Assembly (NCBI RefSeq): GCF_028372415.1
Contig: NC_092878.1
Location: 27,138,903 to 27,202,902, forward strand
From: Notamacropus eugenii
Taxonomy: Eukaryota; Chordata; Mammalia; Diprotodontia; Macropodidae
DNA length: 64,000 bases
Direction: 5' to 3'
In this document: positions 1 to 18,420 of the stretch, one piece after another
How the letters are laid out: every line of letters starts with the position of its first letter
Numbering within the stretch: the first letter of the stretch is position 1
Notes under the pieces: model-generated
Told to the model about the DNA's origin: nothing
The model's input: the letters and a program-made list of their open reading frames with translations, nothing else
Database searches by the model: none
Translations under genes and position numbers: made by a program

Positions 1-600
1 TAGTCTGGATTAGTAATCAAAAGGTTAACTCGCCTGAGGTCCATGTCACATATGGAGATGGGGGAAGCTGGAAGCCTCTTCCTCTCCCACTCCAGTTTCT
101 AAGGTTCCACTCCAAACCTCTGGAAAGGAGGTGGGGGTGGGGGTCTGACCTCAGCTAAGTCACTGGTTTCGCTTTCCCTAAGTTTGCACTTCCTACCTGT
201 GAAAGGGGTGCAGGTGACCCAGGGCTGGGCTGGGACGCGCCGCCCACGGGGACTCCCCAGTCTCCCGGCCCCGTGGTCATCCGGGAACTCCCCTTCCCTC
301 CCCTCTCTCCCTCTTCATCCTTACCCCTCCCCAACCTATTTTATTTCTCTCTCCTCTTCCCCAGCAAAAGATAAAATTGGAAGCCTCCAGCCCCCAGCCC
401 CCAGCCCCACCGATCCCTGACTGCCAGGGCACCTGGGCTCGGGGTGGGGGCACAGGAGGGCGGGGGCTACGGCGGCAGTGGCGGCAGGGGCGGGGGCTCG
501 CTCCCGGAGGCGCTGGGCTCGGCTGAGAAGAGAGGCCGAGAGGGGAGGGGAGAGTGACCAACTGAGTCTGAGTGACAGGCCAGCGAGGATAAGCGCCAAG
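1..600 (+). promoter_or_regulatory. DLL4: DLL4 upstream promoter region
   Basis: This stretch lies just upstream of the DLL4 TATA box. It is increasingly GC-rich towards the gene, with purine- and pyrimidine-rich runs around 280-380 and a G/C-rich block at 430-555. No coding exon of another gene is visible; in human the next gene upstream is VPS18, which does not reach into this window as far as I can see. Confidence 0.6.
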
Positions 601-610
601 TATATATAAG
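601..610 (+). promoter_or_regulatory. DLL4: DLL4 TATA box
   Basis: The string TATATATAAG sits about 30 bases before a plausible start site near 630-635. This gives a 5'UTR of about 310 bases before the ATG at 945. No ATG occurs between about 632 and 944, so the leader has no AUG-initiated upstream ORF. Confidence 0.75.
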
Positions 611-944
611 GAGGGCTCTGGGGCGCGCAGGTTCCAGTCCCAGCGCTGCGCACAGACTAGGGAGCAGCTGGAGTAGGCGCTGCCTGTCCTCCTCCGACAG
701 ACTCCGAGGAGTTAATACGGGGCGCCCGCCCTCGCCAGGATTACACCCCCGCAAGGAGAACGCTTTCCTGTCCGCCCGCACCTGGATTACCTGACCCTCC
801 TCTACCCCCGCCATCGCTGCGGTTTAGGTTGTAAACCTAGAAGAACCAGCAAGGGCGCACCCCTGGGCAGTCGAGTGTCGCCAGATAGCAGATCACCGGT
901 TGCCCGAAGGCAAGGAGGCAGGCAGGAGAGCGGAGCCCCGCGGG

Positions 945-8893
<7,949 letters not shown>

Positions 8894-8954
8894 GGCAGGA
8901 GCCTGGCCAGGATGTCCCGGCTTTGGCCCCAGCAGCTGGACCTCCCTACTGCAT

Positions 8955-8962
8955 TGTTTACA
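8955..8962 (+). promoter_or_regulatory. miR-30 family target match
   Basis: TGTTTACA is the 8-mer complement of the miR-30 seed, 62 bases after the DLL4 stop. miR-30 family repression of DLL4 in endothelium has been reported; that this copy works is inferred. Confidence 0.7.
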
Positions 8963-9042
8963 ATTGCGACCTGGATGGGGACGTTTTTTATTATGCAACG
9001 TGCTGCTCTCAGGAGGAGGAGGGGACTGGGTGAACTGGACAG

Positions 9043-9050
9043 ACTGTGAA
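9043..9050 (+). promoter_or_regulatory. miR-27 family target match
   Basis: ACTGTGAA is the 8-mer complement of the miR-27 seed, about 80 bases after the miR-30 match. miR-27b has been reported to target DLL4; function here is inferred. Confidence 0.65.
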
Positions 9051-10735
9051 TTGACCAAGAGATGCAATATCCTTGTCTACCTTCTGGATGCCTTTATTTG
9101 GAGTCCTTTGAGGGGGGCTACCACAGGCTGAAAGGGAGATGGAGAGGAGAGCAGAAGAGACCTCAATCACCTCTGCCTGCTCAGCTAATAATCGCCTTTG
9201 TTAGGAGCTTGGGCCAGAACTCGACCTTTCCTTGGTGGTGACCTTGGGTGCTCCATGTTACAGGGGGCCGAAGTCTGAGCATCTCTGGCTCCCAACCAGC
9301 ATCATGGGTGTTTTTCCTGAAGTGCCTCCAGCACAGGACCTGAAGACTCTGGCAACAGCTGGACATAATTTCAAGGGGAGAGAGGGAAAGAGAAGGGGCA
9401 GATTTTCTGGGGGTGATGATAGAACCTCAATAGTGGAGGAGTGATGGGGTGCCCATTCGAGCTGGGGTATAGGCCTGAAGGGAGAGGAGAGCTCTCTGCC
9501 CTGGCCTCCAAACTACTGCATGTAGGCCTTGTCATTGCATTTTGTCGTTTTTTTTTCCCTTTAGTACCCCTCCATCCCAACCTCTTGCCTCAGTTTATTG
9601 AGGCTTTAGTTCCTGTCTCCCCTTGCCCATTATGGGATCACTAGTGGCTAGGGGTGAAGAGAAAGAAGATGGCATACTTTCCACCTCCCCTTCCCATGCG
9701 TCAGTCAATCAGTTTCCAGCTTGCCTCATTGGTCCACATGGCCATGGCACCAAGACCCCAGCCTAAACAGATGAGATGAAGGGGCAGGGCTAGGCTGCTG
9801 GGAAAACAAGCTCTCAGTACCCTTGCCTACATGGGTTGACAGTGGCTACAGACCCTTTTATCGGCTGAGCGGTGTGCATTTGGCCAAGTTCATTTACCCA
9901 GAATTGAGGTAGTCCACGGTGGTGGACCTAAGTGGGGGTGGAGGGAGGGAGTTTTGGCCAATAATATTTCAAAACCTGAGGAAGTTGGGGACAGTGATGT
10001 TGCCTGAATCCTCTTCCTTCCCTCTCCCTTATTTCTGCTCTCCCCCCGAAAAAAAAATCAACCCACAACCATCAACACTGACAGGGGCCTCATACTGCTC
10101 TCACTGTTCACTACTGCCCCTTGGACCACTTTTGAAACTGACTTTCAAAAATCAATAATATGGGGTTGTTTTGTTTTTCGTAGTTTTTATTTTTGGTTCT
10201 AGTATTTCAATAATTTAAGAATCAGAAGCACTGACCTTTCTACATTTTATAACATTATTTTGTATATAATGTGTATTTATAATCCTGAACAGAAATGTAC
10301 AGAGGTTTATTACTTCTCGAGTCCTATCTTTGTGATGAGTTGAAATGTTTCCCAACCTCTACCACCCTTTTTACCCTTTAAACAATGCCAAGCCCTGTCT
10401 GCCAAATGGTTGTTGTCTAGCTATGGTTTCTGTCTTCTGAAGTTGACGAGGCTATGGAGGGGTACACTGTGTGTGGATGTGTGTTCTAAGCCAGGCCTTG
10501 GCAGACACCAGCTCAGTCTAAATGTGTCCTTTCTATACTCTGATGCTGGCTCTAGGTGGGCCTCTTCCCTCTACTGTTCCCACAGGAAAATTCCTCCTGG
10601 TCCTCTCTTTCTGTGTCTGAAAGAGAAGCAAGCTGTAGGCAGGCAATTCACAACTACTTCAAGGAGCACAAGATGGCAGTTTCTTCTCCTCCTTTCCTTC
10701 AACTTAGATTTGTGAGTCCAGGACTCCAACCCTGG

Positions 10736-11020
10736 TAGACAGCTGGGTGGTACAGTGCATGGAGCATTGCACTTGGAGTCAGGAAGACCTATGGTGGAAT
10801 CCTGCTTCTGACACTAGCTCTGTGACCCTGGGTGAACCACTTAACCTCCCTGTGCCTCAGTTTCTTCATCTGTCAAAATGAGGATAATAATAGCGTTTAC
10901 CTCTTAGGGTTGTTGCAAGGATCAAATGAATTAACATTCATAAAATTCTTAAATTTTAAAATTAATTTTAAAATTCTTAAAAAATCTTAAAGCTCTGCAT
11001 AAATGCTAGCTATCATTGCT
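10736..11020 (+). repeat. CORE-SINE, plus strand
   Basis: Head agctgggtggtacagtgcat, middle ctctgtgaccctgggtgaac, then cctcagtttcttcatctgtc and the MIR-like tail with gggttgttgcaaggatcaaa. Begins about 425 bases after the DLL4 3'UTR end. Good full-length copy with an A/T-rich end. Confidence 0.9.
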
Positions 11021-13100
11021 ATGATGGGAGCTGGGGAGTTTGGGGTGATACCCTTAGGGTGCTGCTATCTGGTAAATTGGAGGAAAGCTCTGCAGATTGT
11101 ACTCTTTATGGAGGTATCACTAGCCTCACTCCTATAAACATTAGCATGTAGCAATTAGCATGAGGTACGGTATTTGAGGTGGGGGAGGATATGTAGAAAG
11201 AGCCAATTCTACCGATATGCATGTTTCTTCAGCTGAAGAAATGGAGAGGGAGGGAGTTTCCAATCTCTGCCCAGCTCTATCTTGCCTTTACCCAGGATGG
11301 TTTCCCCAGGACTGTACTTCTTACCAGCCATACACAGTCACTGGAGTGAATGATTTTTTTTTTTTAAGGGCCTCAAAAAACCATTGACAAAAAGCTGAGC
11401 AGATGCTCTGAGCTCAGAGCCTGTCCCCAGCAAAGCAAAATAAACCCACCAGATGCCTCGCTCCTAATTAAGTACCAGGATCAAACACAGGACCTGCTCA
11501 CGCTCCACATGACACTTAGCATGCACACACTGACCTAGGTACTGATTGTGTAAAATATATGCACAGGTTAATACTAATGTATGCACACACAAACATGCAC
11601 ACACCCACTAGAAGATACAGTCAGAGATATACACCCTCTGTCCTGCTGTACACACAGGGTATCAAACAGGAAAGCAGTCAAAGTGCTGTTCCCACAGCCT
11701 GTGCCGGCAGGGATGGGAAGGACAACACGACCTCACTCTTCCTGCCCAAAATGAAACAGGAAAGCAGCTCCCGGGCCATGGGGGTGGGGGAAGCTGTAGC
11801 CAGGACATGGGGGAGAGATGACGAGGCTCCCATGTGGGGGGAGGACAGGTAGGATACCCGCAACCCTGCACGTCCACATAATAAAAACTGAAAGGCTGCA
11901 TTGAGACAGGCCACCTAAATTAGAGACCAGTAGGGTTGCCTACATCTGGGATATTGTTCCCAGAAGACATGAATCCAACCCCACATGTAGTCCAAAGGAG
12001 ACTCCCAAAGCTTTGTCTGGCTGTACAGATTTAGATTGTGTGTGTGTGTGTGTGTTTCTGTCTGTATTTCTGTTAGTGTTTGCTCAGAACTTGGATAATG
12101 CCTCCTTTCTCATCAAAGGGAGAGAAATTGTCACATTCCTCCTTGGGAGCTTTAAAGCCACGGTTTATAAAGTCTGCTTTTTCACACGGCTGACAGTTAG
12201 TTGTGTCCAAGGGCAGGGGAATTGTCTTCCTATAACCTCTACCAGATTTGAATTTCCTCCTACTAATATGGACTGGCTCCTGTAGAAGAACTCCAGGTAG
12301 AATTCCTTATGGGTCCAAGTCTTTCCCCTCATTCTTAAGGACATCCAAACTTGTGCTAAGTGAAAAGGTAACCTAAGAAATGTCCAAGGTTTAAAAGAGT
12401 CAAGGCCAGGTTTGAGTTGTAAACAAACTGTGAATTGCTTTTAAGAATCCCTTGGGAATCATTTTATCAAACCTAAACTGGTATTTCCCAGAATAACTGT
12501 GCGCTTTGGAATTTCTTAAAACTTGGAGCCCATAACCTTTTTTCATGAAACTGGCAGGAGATATCCAACCTTGCCTTTCAGTAGGGAATCTTCAAGAACC
12601 TGCAAGGGCTAGAATTCTCTAGAGTCCCTCCTGCTGGAACCATCACAGCGCGACTCGGCCTGAGGGCCTGGAAGGTTAACCTTGCACACTTGATCAGCTT
12701 CTCCCCACCCCAGCCCCTAATCCCCGCCTCGTCACTGGAGGCCATGGGAGCTATTGACAACTGAAAAACTGTGCCCACTTGCTCCCTACCCTCTCCTTCC
12801 TTCTACCTGTGTCCTGAAATCGAGGTTTCGCTTTACAAAAATTGCTTGGACCTGTGATTCCATGGGTATGGAATACTCCAGGATAAGGAAACTCTCTCCC
12901 AAGGTGGATTGCCTAGAGCACTAACAGGGTTAGAGAGTTTACGTTGGATCACAGACACTATAGGTCAGAGGGAGATTTGAATACAGGTAGCTCGCTGTCT
13001 CCCAAACCACTGCAATCTAACCGTCAAACCTGCTTTGCAAGGATGGGATTTGTGGTAGACCACACCCCGCTCACTCCCTGACCCCCTCTTTGTGACCCTG
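11021..13100. other. Intergenic, mostly unique
   Basis: No gene recognised. A T-run lies at 11353-11365, a short (TG)n at about 12037-12055, and no clear SINE or LINE. Open frames here are short and non-conserved in look. Confidence 0.55.
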
Positions 13101-13239
13101 CAATCTCCTCCGCAGGGAAACCTGGCTCTGGGGTTTCCTCCGAGCGGCTGATCCCTAGGGAACGCTTCCCCACACCTTCCCTCCCCCCACGTGGCCTCAC
13201 GCGTTCAGTGGTGGGAATGGAAGTGATTCACTCAGCGAA

Positions 13240-14160
13240 CTATGACTATATTCCTATCCTGGGGATGGGTTTGTGCCTGGGAGGGCCCGGAACTGCTTTC
13301 CCGGGGCGGTCTCCTCCTTCTCCCCGCCTCCACACTACCCCTACACCCCCGCCCCGAGAAGACTGAGCCCCAGCGTGGTGAGGCTTGAAAGAGCCTGGTC
13401 TGCGCGTCCCGACCGTGGCCCGAGACTGAAGGGTCGGAAGGGCCCGGGAGCGCCCCGCAGAGCCCGGGGTCAGCGCTACACCTGCCAGGGCAGCTGCCGC
13501 GCTCAGGCCCCAGCAAAGACCAGCCCCTGGAGGTGCGGGGAGAGTGGATGCTCTGTGCCTCCAAGTGCCCAGGGCGGGCATCGGCCCTGGCACCGGGGAG
13601 TCGGGCCCGGGGGGGGGGGCTCCTGGCCCACCCCTCCTCCTACCAGCCCTTACCCCATCCATCCTTTCTTCCTCCCTCCCCCCACCTCGCCCCCACCCGT
13701 GTTCATTGTTACAGTCCAGTTTCCTGTTTGCTGCCTCTCGACCCCGGCTCATTTCCCGGGGCGGGAAGCGGTCGAAGGACGCGAGTTTCTCTGGAACCTG
13801 AATCGCCGGCTTCTCACCCGCCTCCCGGAGCCTGTCTGGGGGAGGGAGACTGGCCCAAGCCACGTCCCGCCTTACACCCGCCTCCCACCTCCGACTCCAC
13901 CCTCCATCCCCCACCCCCAACTCCTGGCCAGAGCTCTGAGGGACTCCGTTATGGGGCTGAGAAGCGGGATGAAAGAAGCGCAGCCTTTCTCTCCAGAGGG
14001 AGACCCGGACTAGGGGTGCGATTGGGATTGGGGTGGGGATGGACGGGACGGACTCTACTGAGTCTGGCGCCAGAGGGCGCTGCTGCCTGCACTGGACTCT
14101 AAGTCTGGTGCCAGCGTACCTATGGCCCGGGGTGGACTGAGTGCTGTCCCAGGTCCCTGC
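13240..14160. other. Isolated GC-rich, CpG-rich block between DLL4 and CHAC1
   Basis: About 0.9 kb of very G/C-rich sequence with many CpG pairs, about 4.3 kb after DLL4 exon 11 and 7 kb before CHAC1. It opens chance frames on both strands (up to 310 codons on minus, 246 on plus), but their compositions are proline/glycine/arginine-rich shadows of the GC content. It has no TATA box and no recognised protein. It could be an orphan CpG island, an unannotated promoter or an enhancer. Confidence 0.75.
14065..14082 (+). promoter_or_regulatory. CTCF-like motif
   Basis: TGGCGCCAGAGGGCGCTG keeps the AGAGGGCGCTG half of the CTCF consensus exactly and departs at two positions in the CCA part. It sits at the downstream edge of the orphan CpG block. 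Confidence 0.5.
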
Positions 14161-14774
14161 GTTCTCAATTTCCTCCAATCTGTTCCTGCGGCATCACTGG
14201 ATACGGAGTCCCAGGGCACAGGGTGTAGGTAAAAAGTTCCCCTGGGCTTCGCCGCTCGGGGAGCAACTTCTATCCAGTCTCGAAGAGGGGGATTAGATGT
14301 GTCCGACAAAGAGCAAACATCACTGCCTCTTGCGGCTTGGGAGCTCGGACACCTGGGTTTGGTTTTCCAATTTGCGTCACCAGTGCTGTATAGGAGATCT
14401 CGGAACATTCTCGGAGCTTCAGGGCTCTATGGAAGAGAAACATTGAGAAGGCAGTGGCCTTGGTGTCCACGGATATAGTCCAGTTCCATTTTTCTGACCC
14501 ACGGTGAGCCTCTGCCCACCTAGGTTGTGACAGTGACAAGCAAACTCAGCCCAACATGGAGAGATACAAGCAATGAGAAGGGTGCAACTGGGATATGATG
14601 GACTGTTTACATCCTCCCACTTAGGGGCACAGGGTCCTTGGGAAACGAGAGGGGTGAAAACCCTGTTTGTTCTTTTAGCGGCTCCTGGCCTTATGCCTCA
14701 GTCAGTTGTACCCAGTGCCTTTAGGCAGGCTGTAATTCAGGCCTGGAATCTATACACCTTGAAATCTTTCTATA

Positions 14775-15010
14775 CCCAGGTCTGCAGCCACCTCCTTCAT
14801 GAAGGCTTCTTTGATACTCCTAGCTAAAAGTGATCACTTCCTCATTCTTTTATAGCATTTTGTCTCTCTACCCCTCCTTCTGGAGTAGCTCATTTTACCT
14901 TATATTATGTGGGTACATCATAAGCTCCTGGAGGATAGGGATCTATCTTTTATTCATCTCTCCCTAGAGCCAAGATCAGTACCTTGCACACGGTAGGTAT
15001 TTAAATGTTG
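14775..15010 (+). repeat. L2 LINE 3' end
   Basis: The order 'cttcatgaaggcttctttgat', 'tcataagctcctggaggat' shortened here, and 'agtaccttgcacacggtagg' is the typical L2 3' terminal order. Diverged. Confidence 0.8.
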
Positions 15011-15294
15011 GCATGTTATCAAATTGATGAATAGACCAGCCAACTGGGAAACAGACCAGGAGCAGAGCTGGATGAGGAAAGTCTGTCCTGGACAGTTGCC
15101 CCTCTCCATGGGTTCCTTTGCTGCTGCTACTGGCTCCCAGGAATCTTGATCTGTACTTCGACTCTGTCTTTCTCTGCTCCAAGGCTCACCAACCACAGAA
15201 TGCCAAGGACCAGAAAGCCTGGGTTCTCCCTTTCCCAGGTGAAGTGGCAATATTGTCAGTGTATTCTGCCAACACAGCTACCTGCAGTAATTGA

Positions 15295-15515
15295 CCCTAA
15301 GAAACTTTTGTTGATATTGAGTCATGTCTAACTCTTTTCTGCCTGTAAGGAGTTTTCTTGGTAAAGTGCTTTGACATTCTCTTTATAGTGGATTAAGGCA
15401 AATAGAGGTTTAAGTGACTTGCCTTAGGTCACACAGCCAATGAATGTATGAATCCTGATTTGAACTCAGGTCTTCCTGATTCCAGGTCCTGAGCCACCTA
15501 GATGCTTTTGAAAAT
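15295..15515 (-). repeat. CORE-SINE, minus strand
   Basis: Reads on plus as gagttttcttggtaaagtg, agtgacttgccttaggtcac, tttgaactcaggtcttcctg and ctgagccacctagatgc, the reverse complement of a full marsupial SINE. Confidence 0.88.
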
Positions 15516-15759
15516 TGCCTAAGAGCCTGCCAAATAAAGGAGGAAAAGTTCACTCTCCTCCCCCTCCTGTTTCCCATCCCTATACAATGGTTTCTGAAAG
15601 ACCAGATATACTGTATATGGGACCTGAGATCCAAGTCTTGATCTTTCATGTACAAGAAAAAAAGTGGTAACTGGCTCTCTCCTTTGCCCCATCACTCCTT
15701 GTTTTATAATATTTCTGTGTGCAATCTATGTTTCCCCTCCCCCAAAACAGAATCAATCA

Positions 15760-15905
15760 TAGGAACATAGCTCTAGAGCCAGAAGGAAGCTCAAAGATCA
15801 CCTAGTTCAGTCCCCTTATTTTACAGATGGGGAATCTAAGGCCCACAGGTAAAGTATGTATAAAGTCACAAATTGTAAGGCAAAATTTTAACGTAGGTCC
15901 TACAA
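15760..15905. repeat. MIR-type repeat fragment
   Basis: Contains gaagctcaaagatcacctag, ttattttacagatggggaa and aagtcacaaattgtaag, a common old mammalian interspersed repeat pattern. Confidence 0.7.
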
Positions 15906-16924
15906 TGCCAAATCCGATGTTCAGTTATAGCTGCCTTATTTGTTTACCACCTAAAAGCAAGAGTGCTATTTGTTATCCACAGTGCCTTGCACACAGCAGA
16001 CAAATAATAAGTGTTGAATTTCTTCCCAACCAGAGAATCAATAGATATCTTCTCCATCTTCACCACCTCATCCTCACATCCTCTACACCACCAGGTGTGG
16101 TGGATAAGAGCACTTAGGTCAGAGTCCCATTGGATCGTACAAGAACTGGAAAGACAACTGGAGGCTTCCAAACTTTCTTTTGATGGCCCTGGCCTTATGC
16201 ATATCATCTCTTCTACCATATACATCTGTGTAGATCAGTAATAGTCAATTCAATTACCTCTAAGAGGTTTATCCCATTGTAGCTCATCTCTGCAGATCTT
16301 GATATCAGTCCTCTTGGATATCATTCCTCTCTCTGATTAAGTAACTCTTCTGGTGAAAACTCCATTTTGCCAATATCTCCTCTGTGGCTTTAAGTAATTT
16401 TCTTGATAACTTTTTTGAGACAACATCACCTCCTTGACTTAAGGAACTCCTTTGTTGACGACTTCTTTGAAAATTATTTAAATAACACATTAGTAACAAC
16501 TCTGTTTACAAAGATCAGCATGAAATTTTACTCTGAAGCCCATCAGGGGTGAGGATATGAGAATAACTGGGATTTCCTCCTTTTAAACCAAAACATTTAC
16601 ATTAATTGTTTCTTGCCAGATGAGGAAGGTATGAGGCAGACAGCAAGCAAACTTAGGTCAATCTTGATTTAGTGTGAGGACATTCTTATCTTCTGGATAG
16701 AACAGAAGCATGGACAGGAGTGGAACAGGGGACAGACTGGGAAAATGGAAAAGTTGCCAGCTTCTCATAGGTCAGCAGCTTTATAGAATGACTGCCTTAT
16801 TTACTTGAACTCTTGTGAATTCCTAGGACATCAAACACTACCCGTTTTCAAAGTCCAAAAAGCAGCACAAAATGCCAGAGAAAAGATTTCTTAATTCTCC
16901 ATCATTTTCCATTATCTACACAAT

Positions 16925-17230
16925 TGTTTCTCTTCCAAGTGGAAAGACTTCTGGACTTCAAGACAGGAGGGAACTGGGTTTGAACCCCATATCTGACAGT
17001 TACCAGTTGGATGACCCTTAAACTCTCTAAATCTATTTCTTCATCTGTAAAATGGGTTAATGCATCTACCTCATGAAAGACAATGTGCTGTAGTTGCAAG
17101 AACCGGGACTCCAAACCCAAAAGACTTGGTTTCAAGTCTCACCTCTGATACCAACTTGTTGTGTGATCCTGGGCAAGTCATATAACTTCTCAGGGCTTTA
17201 GGTAAATCTCTAAAACTAAATTTCAGAGAA
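16925..17230 (+). repeat. Two adjacent CORE-SINEs
   Basis: A first copy at about 16930-17075 (gaactgggtttgaacccc, tatttcttcatctgtaaaa) is followed by a second at 17085-17230 (ttgtgtgatcctgggcaagt). Both are plus strand and separate insertions, as each has its own head. Confidence 0.85.
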
Positions 17231-17334
17231 GATTTAGACTTTCATTTGAAGTGGGAGAGTTCCTCATAGGATGTTCCCTATATTAATAAAATCAAAAGTC
17301 CATTTCTTAGCCCTGTCTAACCAAGTTTATTTAT

Positions 17335-17450
17335 ATGTGTATACATGTGTATATATATATATACACACACATATTATATATTATATATACACACATATTA
17401 TACATATATACATACATATACTTGCATACATATATATGTATATATTTGTA
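17335..17450. repeat. AT-rich microsatellite
   Basis: Alternating TA, CA and ATAC units over about 115 bases. Confidence 0.9.
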
Positions 17451-17464
17451 AATCTTACAGCATT

Positions 17465-17560
17465 GTTTGAGAGGCAAGGTGGTATGATGGATAGATATTC
17501 CTGAGAATCAAGAAGGTCCAGGTTCAAGTTTTGTCTGACTTTATGACCCTGCACCAAATT
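17465..17560 (+). repeat. CORE-SINE, truncated
   Basis: Head gaggcaaggtggtatgatgg and ggtccaggttcaagtttt are clear; the copy is cut at the core. Confidence 0.8.
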
Positions 17561-17574
17561 ATATACTGCTCTAA

Positions 17575-18420
17575 AGCAAAGTTCTGCTAATTCTACCTTT
17601 GCAACATATCTCACAAATGCCCACTTTTCTCCTCTCACACTGCTACCACTCTGGAATGGGCTCTCATCACCTTATGCCATCTGTTGCAATAGCCTCCTGG
17701 ATGGTCTGTGCCAACAAATCTCTCCCTGCTCCAGTCTGTAGTTCACTTAGTGGTCAAATTGATCTTCCTAAGTAACAGATCTAACCTCTCCCCTCCATTC
17801 AATCAACTCCAGTGGCTCCCTCTAATGATGAGATCAAATATGAAATCCTGTTTGTCATTTAAAACCCATTGTAACTTGGCCCTTTCCCACTTTTCTAGTC
17901 TTATTCACCCGGACTCATTCTGAGATCTAGTGACACTGGCCACCTTGCTCTTCCTTGACCATCTTCTCATTTCTCTACATTTTTCTCTGGCTGCTACCAT
18001 GTCTGGAACTCTCTCTCTCTCTCTCTTCATATTTACTTTCTGGCTTCTCTGACTTTCTATAGGTCTCATCTAAAGTCCTGCCTTCTTTAAAAAGACTTTT
18101 CCAACCTCCTTTAACGTTAGTGCCTTCCCTTTGTTGATGATCTCAAATTCATTCTTTTTGTACATTGTTGTTTGAACGTTGTCTTCCCCATTAGACTGTG
18201 AGATTCTTTTTGTTTTCAGTCAAAGTAAAACAAAGTTTATTAAAGATCCACCATATTGGGTAAACCCTTAAGGAATCTGGGCATTTGGATCACTCATGCC
18301 AGTGAACCAGAATGAATCTGAGCCGACTGTAAGATTTTTGAGAGGTCTTTCTTTGTATACTTAGCACTTAGCACAGTGCCTGGCACATAGCTGTCTTTTT
18401 AAAATAAATGCTTATTGTCT
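17575..18420 (+). repeat. L2 LINE 3' portion, interrupted
   Basis: Long L2 3' copy: gcaatagcctcctggatgg, ctccagtggctccctctaat, ttagactgtgag, agcacagtgcctggcacata and a final aataaatgcttattg. It is split by a 119-base insertion at 18206-18324. Confidence 0.88.
18206..18324 (-). pseudogene. 5'-truncated retrocopy of an mRNA 3' end
   Basis: On the minus strand this reads as a short open stretch ending SDPNAQIP-stop, then a brief 3'UTR, AATAAA (18241-18236) and an A-rich tail. It is flanked by a 12-base duplication of the L2 target (gactgtRagatt at 18194-18205 and 18325-18336). These are the marks of L1-mediated retroposition of a cellular mRNA. I do not recognise the parent gene. Confidence 0.72.

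Larger units (their letters stand above)
8894..10310 (+). other. DLL4: DLL4 3'UTR
   Basis: About 1.4 kb after the stop. The distal part (roughly 10170-10290: ttggttctagtatttcaat, ttttataacattattttgt) resembles what I remember of the human DLL4 3' end. No AATAAA occurs near 10290, so the exact cleavage site is uncertain and a variant signal must be used. The proximal part has 8-base matches to miR-30 and miR-27 family targets. Confidence 0.7.

Noticed and set aside
821-837. Small hairpin GGTTTAGGTTGTAAACC in the DLL4 leader
   Set aside because: A six-base stem with a five-base loop is common by chance and matches no known regulatory RNA element I recognise.
13246-14178. Open frames of 310 codons (minus) and 246 codons (plus) in the 13-14 kb block
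   Set aside because: They overlap on opposite strands, are Gly/Pro/Arg/Ser-rich, and follow from high GC with few stop triplets. No domain, no conserved motif, no splice logic.
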